A DNA stretch of 64,000 nucleotides from Gymnogyps californianus (taxonomy: Eukaryota; Chordata; Aves; Accipitriformes; Cathartidae), in contig NC_059471.1 of assembly GCF_018139145.2 (NCBI RefSeq), positions 102,612,914 to 102,676,913 on the forward strand, read 5' to 3'. Positions 22,201 to 33,544 of this stretch are shown here, piece after piece. Position numbers and translations under genes: made by a program. The notes under the pieces are model-generated. The model was not told where the DNA came from, ran no database searches, and saw nothing but the letters and a program-made list of their open reading frames with translations. Numbering within the stretch: position 1 is the stretch's first letter; every line of letters starts with the position of its first letter.

Positions 22201-25200
22201 GGAGTGATGGCGTTTGTCTTCCCAAGTACCCGTTACGCGTGACGGAGCCCTGCTTTCCTGGAGATGGCTGAACACCTGCCTGCCGATGGGAAGTGGTGAA
22301 TGAATTCCTTGGTTTGCTTTGCTTGCCTGTGCGACTTTTGCTTTACCTATTAAACTGTCTTTATCTCAACCCACAAGTTTTCTCACTTTTACTCTTCCGA
22401 TTCTCTCCCCCATCCCAACGGGAGGGAGGGAGTGAGCGGCTGTGTGGTGCTTGGTTGCTGGCTGGGGTTAAACTATGACATATGCCCATACCCAACTGGG
22501 TCTTAAAGCTACCTTTTGTCTTTTCAGCTTGCTTTCCTATGGAAACGTGATAAAGAAAAGACCTTGAAGGCAAGTTTAAAATATTTGCTTTCAGTTGTAG
22601 AATCTCTCAAAATGCCTTTAAACTCCAGCAACCAGGGACCTGGCTAAGCTATCTTCAAATCTTCACGGAATGCTCTGATTTTTGGTGTAATAAATGGAAA
22701 AATACTATAGGCGTAACTGGTTTTGTTCTTAGAGAGGAGTACAATGCTGCAGGGTGAAATAATAGAGGCAAAATGCGCCAGAAACTGCTTTGCTAAGGAG
22801 CAATGGATACACATTGCTCCTGAATGTTTTCAGAGCATCCTTCTTGGTGGAGAACAGGTCTTCTCCCTATGCACTTCACCTAAGAACTGGAGTAGGTTTT
22901 TTGTTTTGGAGTTATTGCCCTAGCTCAGATGACAGAAGAAATTTGTCTGCTGCAGGAAGGATTTACGTAAGGTAATTTTCAAAGGGCAAGGAGTTAATTG
23001 TCCTACGCTGGGTGCTCTGCTGTAGGACCTAGCCTGCTTCTGTGTACCATAAAGAGTTCATTTAAAGTTACTTTGGTGGGGGTCTCCCCTTCACTACTGC
23101 TTGCCCCCTCTAACTTCATAGAATCATAGAACAGCCCAGGCTGGAAGGGATCTCAAAAGACCATCTGGTTCAACCTTTCATGGGAGAAGGAGCCTAGATG
23201 AGACTATCTAGCACCCTGTCCAATGACATATTGAAAACCTCCAGTGATGGGGACTCTACCACATCCTTGGGGAGGTTGTTCCACTGATCAATTGTTCTCA
23301 CTGTAAAAAATTTCTTTCTTATATCGAGATGAAACCTCTCCCAGTGCAACTTGCACCTATTGCCCCTTGTCTTGAGAGCCTCTGTCCTGCTGGTAGCCGC
23401 TCTTTAAGTGCTAGAATACTGTAGTGAGGTACCCCCTGAGCCTTCTCTTCTCCCTGGAGAGAAGACCTAAGTCCTTCAGTCTTTCCTCACAGGGCAGGTT
23501 CTCCAGCCCTTTGCTCATCCTCGTGGCCCTCCTCTGGACCCTCTCCAGCCTGTCTGCATCCTTCCTGCATTGTGGGGACCAGAACTGGACACAATACTCC
23601 AGGTGCGGCCTGACAAGCGCCAAGTAGGGTGGGATGATCACATCTCTACCTCTGTTAGTAACTTGTCACAGAAGTAGCAAGAAATGGTTTTGAAAAAGAC
23701 TGAATATTTGTTCCGCAGAACAAACAAGATTTAGCAGCCTATAGACTATCTTTGACATAGGTAAACTGCAAATTAAAACATTATATGTACTTACATAACT
23801 TGCACCTAATGCATGGGATTAGAAATTTCAGATGGTAAACTTCCTCCTTCCAACCAGGAAGGTTAAATATGAGAATTATTACATACCAAGGTATGTGGAA
23901 GTGATTTTTTTTGAAGAATATAACCTCCTGCATGCATACACTTCAGGACACCAGCTAACACCAGTGAAAAACATACAGCACCTGCGATTGCAACTGTATG
24001 ATAATCTGCAAATGAAAACAAACAAACAAACATACATGAATGACGTTTCCAATGACTGCATTTCATATTTCACATTCAGAATAGCTATTTAGAATCACAG
24101 AGTAATTTTGGTTAGAAGGGACCTCTGGAGGTCATCTGGTCCAAAGTCAAAACAAGACCAAATCTCAAATTAGATTCAGGAATTAAAAAAGAAATTACAC
24201 CATCTTTGATAACTATTTATGCAGTTAGTGGAGATTTGTATGGCTCACAGGATTAACAATAGATTTGTAGCCCCAAAGTGGATGGGTTTTTATATTTCAC
24301 TTATAAATCTGTCCTGGTTTCGGCTGGGACAGAGTTAACTTTCTTTTTAGTAGCTGGTACAGTGCTGTGTTTTGGATTTAGTGTGAGAATGATGTTGATA
24401 ACACTCTGATGTTTTAGCTGTTGCTAAGTAGTGCTTATCTTAAGCCAAAGCCTTTTCAGTTTCCCATGCTCTGCCAGCAAGCAGGTGTGCAAGAAGCTGG
24501 GAGGGAGCAGAGCCGGGGCAGCTGACCTGAACTAGCCAAAGGGGTATTCCATACCATGGAACGTCATGCCCAGTATATAAACAGAGGGGAGTTGGCCGGG
24601 AGGCGCAGATCGCGGCTCGGGAACTAACTGGGCATCGGTCAGTGGGTGGTGAGCAATTGCATTGTGCATCACTGGGTTTTTTTGTCCCCCCCGCTTCCTT
24701 TTTTTTGTTATATTCCTTTTCATTACTATTATTATTATATTTCATTGTTACTGTCGTTAGTATTATATTTTATTTTAGTTATTAAACTGTTCTTATCTCA
24801 ACCCACGAATTTTACTTTTTTTTCTTTCCTTTCCTCCTCCTCACCCCACTGGGAGGGGGAAACGGCTGCGTGGTGCTGAGTTGCTGACTGGGGTTAAACC
24901 ACGACAAAATCCCCACAATGTTTATCACTCAGAAGGTACTTTCTCTCTTACTTTTTTTAGAATTGACTTGTAAATCTTCCTACGTAAAAAGAAAACATTT
25001 GCACATAATCAAGTCAGACAACCCATTCCTGCACCACAGCACAGTTACCTTGTTGAGCGACAGAGTCTGCAGTTATACATTTCCAGTCTGATGGGATGGA
25101 ATGTTGGTTTAGAGATGCAGTGACCATAACAGACACACAGTAATTTCTATTTGGATACAATTCTTCAATGACAGTACTAAAAATTTCTTCAGTGGTTTTC

Positions 25201-28200
25201 TCACGTGGCCTCTGCCATGAACGACAATGTTTTAAAGTTAGTTATTTGCCTAAAAAGAGATCACCAGCCACTGATAAAACGTTATGGCTATTTCAGAGAA
25301 ATGCAGTAGCACGTGAAACTGCGAAGACTGACATAGTAACCCAGTGGTTTACCTAGACAACTGCTTCATTTCTAGTTCTAGTTGGATGTCAAGAAGCCTA
25401 TCTTATGCCTGTTTGTGAAATACTGTATTATCAAAGATAAACTGCCTCTGTCTCCAACTGTTGGTCACTATATGTCCCCTTGAAGTAGCCTCACATAGAT
25501 TCTACAGATTTGAAACTGCAAGTGATATTCTGATTCAGGAATCAGGGGAAAAATACCCATGGCAGGCAAGTTGTGGTCCTTCTGTGACTCATGGCAGAAT
25601 GAGTTAGACAGATTAAATTCCCAACAGGTACCTGTCTGACCTGCTGTTCAAAACTTCCAGTACAGGCAGTCCAGACTCTAGTTAGGCAACTTATTTCAGT
25701 GCTTTGCCAGCCCAAGTATTAATGTGTCTCTTGAAGTTTAACCTAAAGTCTGCACAACTGCCAATTTCACTTCACTGCTTTTGGTCACAGCGAATGGTTT
25801 ATTTCCTCCTTTTCTGTAGTAAATGTTTACATACTCAGAGACTCTGCCTCTAACTGTGATTTGCTTGCTTACACTAAGTGGTCCCCTATTATTCCAGCAT
25901 TTCCTCACACGACATGCATCAGGATGCTGCACAGTCCTCACTGTTCCTTTTTGGATCCTGCTCAACTGGTCTGTACCTTTTCTGAACCCCAGACTGGTGT
26001 GGGGTAGGTGGGCTTTACAATTACTGAATATGTGAAAATATGATTTTTTTTTTTTATCTCTCAGCAACATGTGAGTCATGTTTAGCTTGTAATATTATAG
26101 AATGCTCTCACCCTTTCTGGCAAAACTGCTGCCTGTGTAGCTGTTACCACTCTACTTATTACACAGACAATTATTCTTAAGTGTTATGCCTTGCATTGGT
26201 CCTTACTGAATTATCTCCTATTATTTTAAGATTATTTCTCCCTTTTTGTGAGGATCATTTTAAGTTCTAATCATGCCTATCTACCTCTCTATTTCAACAT
26301 ACAGAAAACCCGAATTTAAATAGTACCGCACCCAGAATAGGTTGTTTCAGAAACTAACTGGATACATTTTTCCAGTTTGACAGAAAACTACTGAACTGCT
26401 TTCTGAATATATTTTCCTATCAGCTGTGCATACACCTGCTAGTAGTTTCTGCTACACTGTCCCTTCCTTGTCTTCCCAAAGAATAATCACTTGAGCCAGT
26501 GCCCTGTGCTTTATTTCAAGTAAGGATACAGGATAACTAGTATTCCTCTTCCAGGCCTGCTACTCTGCAGTAGAAGGAAGCTAAGATTATGCTGGCCATT
26601 CTCTTTGTTGTCTTCTAAGTATCAAGTATAAGTATTCTAAGTGTATCTCAGTATTCACGTATTTGCTTCTGTGAATCTGCTAACAATCAGAGCCATTTTA
26701 TGCTTTCTGTATTTCTCCTCTAAAGCACAAATAAAACAAAAAGTTCTTTACCTTATACTCTCCATCAAGTGTTTTCAGTGTTATACCATAATCAAGCTCT
26801 TCATAAATATCAATTAAAGACAGTAGCTTTTCATTTTTTATGAAGTGAGAGGTTGGCAGCTTTATGGTGACATTTATGCTGTTTAGACGGGAACTGATAT
26901 TAACTTCTGGTGGTCCCAGGCATGCTATTGAAAAAAAGAAAGAGAAAAAAAAAAAGATGGAAAAAAATATACACTATGTATTCAGTACCAATTCTATTTC
27001 AGTGATGGATATATAGCTGACTAAGCAGATGCCAGAGTATGTCACTGTTGTAAATCCACAAGGCCTTGCAATGTTAAGTTCCATGGTCAAATGATCTTTT
27101 CCCACATGACTAGATTTTAAAAGCAGAAAGCAGTGGAAGGGAGGCAAGAAGCAAAAAGGTGACAGAGGCTTTGCTTCAGCTCCACAGAGATGTCAGCTTT
27201 TTATCTGTTTAAGAGGAAAGCTGAGGTTAATGTATAGGAAAAGCTGATTACTTTCTTGCTCATCATCATCTTCTAATCACTCTCTGGAACGAATCTTTGT
27301 AGAAATTCAGTGGTGCGTAGCCCTGCACATATTCATACTGGTTGCAAGGAAGGCTATAGGTCTAAACTTGACAGCTGAGCTCCAAAGACTAAAAACTCTA
27401 CTGACAGTAGGACAGAGGACCTAGGAAAACATAGTTACACTTCTGTGAGACTTCCACGGAGTTCAAAGTAACCTCTCAAGTTCAGATCCTCAGAACATGT
27501 ATGTGTTTGAAGAGCCATGCACACTAATCGTGTCCTGTCTCCAAAACTACACATCCATCAAGATCAGAGGAACTTCCGTAGTGAATCAAGACTAAGATCT
27601 TCTTTCCTCCAACACAGGAAAGAAGTAGGAATGTTGGAAAATGATGTGAGAACAAACTACCTCCATAATCCTCCATTTCCATGTAGTACATTATGGGGGA
27701 AAAAAACCATGAAAATTTAGAGTTTGTATTTCACTTTTGTCTATTCTAGAAGCATGTACATTTTGATCAAGGTGGAGACTGGTTTGCCAACCTCTGCAAA
27801 ATTCAAAAAAGCAATATACATTTGCTAACTACTGTTCCTGAAATAGGGTAGAAAGCAAAAAAAAAAAAGTTTAATACTTAGAACAAATGTGAGCTTTCAT
27901 CTGCTCTCAAACAGGAAAGCATGTCCTAGTCAAATCGTTGCACACTTACTCCTTTCTCATCTTTTAAGTTACAAATAAACATTAGCTTAAATCTGGTTAT
28001 AGTCAAATGCGGTTGTTCTCCTGGGTCTTTGTTATGAAGCCTTTCTGTCTTTACTCAAATCCATCTGTCAACAGGAGTGAGATTCCACCGGAGGTATTTG
28101 AAGGTAGATATCAACTACACCCAGTAGGGAAATATCTCAGAATACTGATTCTTTCCCATTCAGGCACTGTAAAATAAGAAAAGACTACAGGGTTCATCTA

Positions 28201-31200
28201 AGTCACGTGCTCTGGAAAACATGACTTCACTCAATTGCTTATGGTTTGAACTAGAGAACTACTAGCAAAACATCCAATTTCAATTTACAAGTTGCCAGTG
28301 ATGGACAATCAGTCAGAGCACCTGACAGTTTGTTCCAGTGGTCAATTCAAAACATGCCTCTTGTTCCTAGCTAAAATTCATCTAGCTTCAGCTTCCAGTC
28401 AGGGCATGCTGTTATGCTTTGTTCACAAGACTGAAGAAGCCTGCCATTGTATTAACTAGTGCTCAATGCACCTTCTGATCCTTCTCTTTATTAAACTAAC
28501 TGCTGAAAGACTGAAGGCCTCCACCTCAGAGGGATGTTCTCAAATCCTTCAGTTATCCTTTTTATCCATCAGTGGCTATTCTCCCCATCCCCTCCAATTT
28601 TTCATCATTTCTGAGACTATAAGTGGACACAGCAGCATCTACCTCTGTGCTGAATTCAGAGGTAACATGACCTATTTTTCCTCCATAGTCCTCCAATTGT
28701 TCCTCAATCTCTGTCTCTGTTACTTCAAAACTGAATACTAAGCACAACTAAGGGTGAAGCCACCTCTGGCATTAGAAGATGTCACAGCTAATAAGAATCT
28801 TCTTTAAGCAAGGAAAGGGAAAACAGCAGGTTGATGAACAAACAAGTAAATCTCTTCCCCTACACTTAATGCTGACATGGTATTTCTCTAACTCTTAACA
28901 TTGACTACTTGAAGACATAAAAACAATGTTGCTTTTTTTTAAGTTATGTATCTTACGCACTTAGAGATTTTTACTTTGTGCTTGTCAATGCTTGACGCGA
29001 CGCTATTTCCTCTATATTTATATATATATTTAGATAGAGCCTCGTCCATTTGTCAGAACTACTGTAGCCACTAATTTTAGAGAGCTATCTATATATTCTG
29101 TCTTGTAACTGATATGTGATAGATTATATACAAATTCATATTCTCTTAGATAAATGAATAAGCTACTGACCAAGTTTGGAGTGTCTTACTGTAAAGCTAG
29201 CAGAACATCATTTATATATCAGCTACGAATAAAAACTATTAAAATGAGCAAATGCAGACAGAGAACTTACTGTCAGTAAGTGGCGCAAAATGAAGTACAG
29301 AAGAATTGAATACTTCAGTTCCTATGAAGCTCTGAACCAATGTAGAATACACAGTGGTAATCTCTTTGAAATCATCTGTCAGATTACAGGAAAGTTGTGT
29401 AATATCTGAACATTGTTTAGCAGTCTTCCAGCTCCTGTAAATCAAAATAAGTTAAAAAAAGATCAAAATAACCTATCTGGATTCTCTGATACAGGAAAGC
29501 ATTGGGGGGAAAGGGGGGAAAGCATTTCTGAGTGGAAAAACAGACAAACAAGAAAACCCCAGCCTTAGCATTTTGAGTCGATAAACTTTAAAAGTAAAAT
29601 GTGTGCCTAATAAAATAAGACTTGCCTGCGGTCAGTGTACAGCACACGATAGTATGTTGGCACAGTTGGATCACTTTTTGCCTGCCAGGACAAAATGTGC
29701 TCAAAATTGCGAGATTTCATTTGTAGGTTGTGAGGTGGCCCTCCCAGAAATCCTTCTAGAAAGGGGAAAAAAAAAAACCAAAACCAAACAACCCACCAGT
29801 ATGAATTGCAAACAAATGTGAGATTGCAGCAGTTCTAATAAATAAACCCAATTAGAGCAGCCCAATATTTGCCCCAAAATAAAGCAACAACAGAACAGAG
29901 TTCAGCACAATAGAAACAACAATGCAAAGGGCTGTCCTCCTGTATTATATTTCTATTAAGTTCTTTCTTCAAAAAGCTTTAAGGTTTAAAATGATGCTTG
30001 GTGAGAATATGCAAGTTTTTTGAACTGTGTTAGAAAAAGCATTTGAAAGATAATAAAAATTCTTACCAGACAAGCTGCAACAAGCTGTAGACAGAATGCT
30101 GATGTACACTGGAAAATGAAACTATGTATTAATGCATTTGTATGTCTACAATATCTGATTATTAGCTTACTATTAGAAATATTAATTTGCAACAATTAGA
30201 GACAATACTCAGTATTCCATCAGTGGAACCATTTCTTTTTTTTCACATCTTCTTCTTACTACTTTCCTCTACCCTTCCCTCCTTCCTCAGAGTATGGGAC
30301 GTCCCTTCTGACCTCTGTCATTAATTTGAGGCTCCTAGGAGCTAGTTCTTCCATAACTACACTGTGGTTCAGGCTTATGCTGATCCCTGCCAGATGAAGT
30401 TCAAGACTTAGTGTGAATAAATGTACTTAAGATGTTCTTATCAAATATTGTCTTAGAGAATTCTGACTATATTTCAGGTAGCTCACTCTATTAAACACCA
30501 TTTTAAGTCACGACAAGAATCTTAAAACTGGTCTGGGAAAAGATACTATTACTGCTTGAAGAACATTATTGAATCATCTTCACAGATGTCCTTCTTTGCT
30601 AAATGTGGGGAGTCCTCAAGGCTGTAGTTTAACAATTTTCGTATATTACTCACTGTCTTCAGTCAGCTAACTCTTGTAACTCTCTATTTCAGGCTCTATT
30701 TTGTAACTCCCTCTCTATTTTGTGTCCTGTTTCTGTAACATTTCCCTGTGGGTCTTTACAGCATTCTATTCTCTGCCTCCAAAAGAAAAGAAAAAAAAAC
30801 ACCAACAAATGCTGCAACACTTCCTCCCCTGTCACAGGGTTAAGGCTACATTCAGCCGTCAGTCAGGCCTACTGTTCAAGTAATCTCTTGAACCCAGCCT
30901 TCTTGCAGATACTGACATTCTAGAGGTCCCCATATCTTCTTGCATATAAGAGACTGTTCGTGCATCCAGATTCTCACTGTATCCAGAATCCTTTTCCTTG
31001 ACCAACCCAGTCTTGCATCATTCATATCCTTTCAGCATGGTGCTTCAAGACACTCTTGAAATTATTGTTCTGACCCTTCTAATTTTTTTCTCAAGATCCT
31101 TTAGCTCCCTTCCGCTTTCTGAGTGCAACAAATATAAACTTCCTGTCCTCATTTTAAAGGCATTTCGTGGCCTGTCTTCCTACTGATGAGATGTTGACTG

Positions 31201-33490
31201 CCATGCTCAGGTGGCCAAAGAAGTTACTAGTTTAATTTCAAACATGCATACTTTTTCTCATGCTTAAGACGAACTCCATGGAAGTATCTGCAAAATGACT
31301 TCATTATTTTCCCTAAAAGTCTTCTCCATGAACTCTCTTTTGTCTTGACACCTAAACTGTCTACCCAAAAATATGACAAGATCCAAAACACCGCTGGCCT
31401 GCTACCTCTGCTGAACTGTGCTAATTAATACTGTCTTAACATGTTCTTTTATTCTCCTCATCTCACTTAAAATGCTAGCTTCTGTAGCATTAGAAATGTA
31501 ATTGACTTTACATTTGTACAGCAACTAACACAGTAGCACTCTGGTCCACAACTGAGGTTCTCAGGTGCCACACTATGACAAATTATAACACAACTACTTG
31601 ACGTGTCAACAAGATGTGCCACAGTAAGAATGACCATGAAAAGAGAAAAGAAATCTTGGACATACCTCATAAAAAATTAAAACAATCTTTATGGAGATCT
31701 ACAAATGATGTATAGGACAGGACTATCACAGAATGGTTGAGGTTGGAAGGGACCTCTGGAGGTCATCTGGTCCAATCCCCAACTATGTGAAACATAGTAC
31801 CAGAATACGTATTCCTGGTAAAGTAGAGGGGATTCAGAATAGTAGTGGGTCACTGGGAACTGCCTTGTCCCAGACACACTAGGAGAATTTCCTAATGGAT
31901 TAATGCAGTTATTTTATGATCCTTGTCTACTTTTGCAGAGAGTACTGGAAGAGGAAAGGAAAGATTTCCTACTCAATTAATTAAAGAGATATCTGCACAG
32001 AATCATTATGGCTGCAGAGAAGTGCCTTAAAAATTGCCCTTTAATTAGCAGTGGGCACACAGAGAAGCACACACAAATACACTTGGGCACCTAAGTTTGT
32101 TGAAATCATTTGGGATGGATACTTAGCCAAGTATCCCTTATAAATCTGGCTCTGCGGACATCTGTCTCACAAATACTAAACTATGCTCCCAGCATCCCTT
32201 CTGAAACTAGATGCAAAGAGATTAAGTAGCTCACTTGAGTTGCATATGCAGCAAATTTATATTTCCGCAAGACAGAAAACTCATCTCTTTCAAGCTTAAT
32301 TTTGCCATTTAAACCACAGGCACCCTCTCTCTTGTACGTCTTCCTTTTGCACTTGTTCTTCTATGTTATTACTGAATAATAAACATCCCCTTAGAGAAGT
32401 GCAGTTAAAAGTAGAACAATTGATATATTGCCATATAGTAACAGATCACCTATCTGGAAAAAACATCCAGTGGGTATGAATAACAAAGCAATACTTTAAC
32501 AGTTATTATTCTTTACCTTGAACACAAGCTCAGATCTGTAATCGTCTGTGGCAGGAACTCTCCCTTTTCCCAACAGGCACACAGCCTTTAGCACATTAAG
32601 GCTACTCCCATTATAGAAACAGATAGTGTCAGTGCACAGACCCACTTCCTTGGAGCAAGCCCTTCGGATTAGGAGATGCAAATAGTTTTTTGCCATTCTC
32701 TCCTATGCCAGCCACCTCACATGTGTCAGCTGTCTTGCTGATGTATTTCCTGTTGACATAAATGTTCTTCTATTCTGTCCCTATTTGCAATTCTTAAATG
32801 CCTCTCCTCTATCAAAATCAAATTCCACTCATCTAGAGTTCAAACTGCCTCAGAACTTTGTTTCAACAAACATGTTTAGCAAAGATAGTTGCAAAGTTGC
32901 AAAATTTTGTAGGTTACACTTACGTAAGAGACACAGACAAGAAAAAAAATCTTAGACCAAATAACTGGAAAAATTAAGACTGGAGAAATAAAGATGGTCT
33001 GTAAACTGAATGAGGAATCTTCTTTATCATCTTATCCTTTTTCTTTTTACAGAATTAAATGATCCTATCAAAACAGCTTCTCACTACAACTACAGCTCAG
33101 CCAACAAACTATGTTTGTTGTGCCTGCTAATCCAGAAACCAAGGAGTCCTGAAAAAAATTAGAATAAGAAATGAAAAACAACACATCCAACTAAGAGTTC
33201 ACTGGACATTTAGAGAGACAGAATGCAGTATGCTGGTTCAAAACATTTCTGTCTTATGGGAAAATCACGGTTTATGTATACAATGGAGTATGTAGAATAT
33301 AATACACTAAATTCTTGATTCTGTGAATTATTCCAGGGAGAGCTCTGTAATAAGATGATGGTATCTTACTTGAGTAACTCAGAAGGAGTGTTAGTGAAAA
33401 ATTAGCAGTACTACTCCTCTTACAATATAAAGGTACAGGCAACTTACCAAGTTGATAAAAATGCATTGGTCCATCCATCAGTGTTTTCAT
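18578..33490 (-). CDS. IFNAR2: Interferon alpha/beta receptor 2, complete coding span (8 coding exons)
   Basis: IFNAR2 is the high-affinity chain of the type I interferon receptor. With IFNAR1 it activates JAK1/TYK2 and STAT1/STAT2. The coding parts join as 33448-33490, 30067-30108, 29626-29755, 29271-29434, 26752-26924, 25049-25211, 23887-24005 and 18578-19267 (1,524 nt, 507 aa; human long form is 515 aa). Layout: leader 1-28, D1 about 30-126, D2 about 128-235, membrane segment about 242-263, and a long acidic tail. Human-like blocks are [58 protein letters not shown], and the Ser/Asp-rich end finishing in EYIRR (human GYIMR). All junctions keep frame. One intron is GC-AG. The start was chosen because the exon before VYIS has ATGs in the right frame with A at -3. 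A second in-frame ATG (codon 5) is the main alternative. The four Asn-X-Ser/Thr sites in the ectodomain fit a glycosylated surface receptor. Confidence 0.94.
20279..20852 (+). repeat. Solo LTR of an endogenous retrovirus (intron 8 of IFNAR2)
   Basis: A 574-bp element runs from TGTCCTAG to CACGACA and is flanked by perfect 5-bp target duplications AGCAC (20274-20278 and 20853-20857). It contains a TATA box (TATATAAA at 20548-20555) and an ATTAAA signal further on. It has no internal viral genes. Orientation is opposite to IFNAR2. It resembles the LTR at 24310 more than the other two. Confidence 0.9.
21887..22480 (+). repeat. Solo LTR, second subfamily (intron 8 of IFNAR2)
   Basis: A 594-bp element from TGTGCTGG to TATGACA. 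The flanks TACGC (left) and TATGC (right) look like a target duplication with one CpG-type change. It is most similar to the minus-strand LTR at 37827, with which it shares long near-identical blocks. There are no viral genes. Confidence 0.88.
23116..23661 (-). repeat. CR1 LINE, 5'-truncated 3' end
   Basis: Read on the minus strand, this is the end of a CR1 element. It has a fragment of the reverse transcriptase reading frame (23411-23641, including [15 protein letters not shown] and [11 protein letters not shown]), then the 3' UTR, ending in the ATTCTATGATTCTATG-type repeat. It lies in IFNAR2 intron 8 in gene orientation. The coding part is only a tail, so the copy is inactive. Confidence 0.93.
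23887..24005 (-). CDS. IFNAR2: IFNAR2 exon 8 (transmembrane)
   Basis: The acceptor is TTCATTTGCAG, phase 1, and the donor ACCTTG|GTATGT, phase 0. It encodes residues 239-278: a hydrophobic pass ([18 protein letters not shown]), then [14 protein letters not shown], matching human IGYICLRNSLPKVL at the inner membrane face. Confidence 0.94.
24091..24146 (-). repeat. CR1 3'-terminal fragment
   Basis: About 56 bp match the CR1 3' end (on the plus strand, AGAATCACAGAG, then GAAGGGACCTCTGGAGGTCA and CTGGTCC). A short remnant, ending 86 bp upstream of exon 8 on the transcribed strand. Confidence 0.8.
24310..24906 (+). repeat. Solo LTR (intron 7 of IFNAR2)
   Basis: A 597-bp element from TGTCCTGG to CACGACA with perfect 5-bp duplications AAATC (24305-24309 and 24907-24911). 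TATATAAA lies at 24574-24581. It sits between the exons for the second half of D2 and the membrane segment, antisense to the gene, and is of the same subfamily as the 20279 element. Confidence 0.92.
25049..25211 (-). CDS. IFNAR2: IFNAR2 exon 7 (D2, second half)
   Basis: The acceptor is TTCATGGCAG, phase 0, and the donor CAACAAG|GTAACT, phase 1. It encodes residues 185-238, including [13 protein letters not shown] and DWKCITA. Cys209 and Cys229 form the conserved D2 disulfide pair. Confidence 0.94.
26752..26924 (-). CDS. IFNAR2: IFNAR2 exon 6 (D2, first half)
   Basis: The acceptor is TTTTCAATAG, phase 1, and the donor TATAAG|GTAAAG, phase 0. It encodes residues 127-184, [20 protein letters not shown] followed by a charged stretch. 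It aligns with human [20 protein letters not shown]. NIS and NVT are potential glycosylation sites. Confidence 0.93.
28290..28740 (-). repeat. Ancient, degraded CR1-like sequence
   Basis: Phrases such as CCAGTGATGGACAATC and GTTCCAGTGGTCAATTC, and later CTGAAAGACTGAAGGCC, are in the order of CR1 3' regions read in reverse, but with many changes. It lies in IFNAR2 intron 5. Boundaries are approximate. Confidence 0.5.
29271..29434 (-). CDS. IFNAR2: IFNAR2 exon 5 (D1, second half)
   Basis: The acceptor is TGATTTACAG, phase 2, and the donor is CTGACA|GTAAGT, phase 1. It encodes residues 72-126 with the conserved pair Cys80/Cys88 ([18 protein letters not shown]; human has the same spacing) and glycosylation sites NLT and NSS. 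Confidence 0.93.
29626..29755 (-). CDS. IFNAR2: IFNAR2 exon 4 (D1, first half)
   Basis: The acceptor is CCTTTCTAG, phase 1. It encodes residues 29-71: [19 protein letters not shown], then [10 protein letters not shown]. These align with human ISLRNFRSILSW and THYTLLYT. The 3' boundary uses a GC donor (CGCAG|GCAAGT). The only nearby GT would break frame with exon 5. Confidence 0.92.
30067..30108 (-). CDS. IFNAR2: IFNAR2 exon 3 (42-nt microexon, rest of signal peptide)
   Basis: The acceptor is CATTTTCCAG and the donor TGTCTG|GTAAGA, phase 1 in and out. It encodes [14 protein letters not shown], the hydrophobic part of the leader, directly comparable to human VYISLVFG. The preceding in-frame sequence has a stop codon, which proves that the ATG must come from an upstream exon. 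Confidence 0.85.
31725..31782 (-). repeat. CR1 3'-terminal fragment
   Basis: About 58 bp with TCACAGAATGGTTGAGGTTG and GAAGGGACCTCTGGAGGTCA, the conserved CR1 3' end in reverse. It lies in IFNAR2 intron 2. Confidence 0.82.
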
Positions 33491-33544
33491 AGTGATTAAG
33501 AAATATAACCTACTGATTGTAAAATAAACATTTTGCTTCCATAT
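33448..33544 (-). CDS. IFNAR2: IFNAR2 exon 2 (5' UTR end and start codon; coding 33448-33490)
   Basis: The acceptor is TGTATTTGCAG and the donor CAACTTG|GTAAGT (near-perfect). The coding part starts at ATG 33490 and gives [14 protein letters not shown] plus one base, joining to [14 protein letters not shown] of exon 3. Human IFNAR2 has the same arrangement, with its leader split just before VYIS. Short compared with typical leaders, so the exact start codon (residue 1, 5 or 9) is less certain than the exon. Confidence 0.78.

Noticed and set aside
20279..22480. Two nearby same-orientation LTRs as ends of one provirus
   Set aside because: They belong to different subfamilies, each has its own 5-bp flanking duplication, and the roughly 1 kb between them shows no viral genes.
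23411..23641. 76-codon minus-strand frame as a host gene
   Set aside because: It is the C-terminal tail of the CR1 reverse transcriptase frame inside the CR1 copy.
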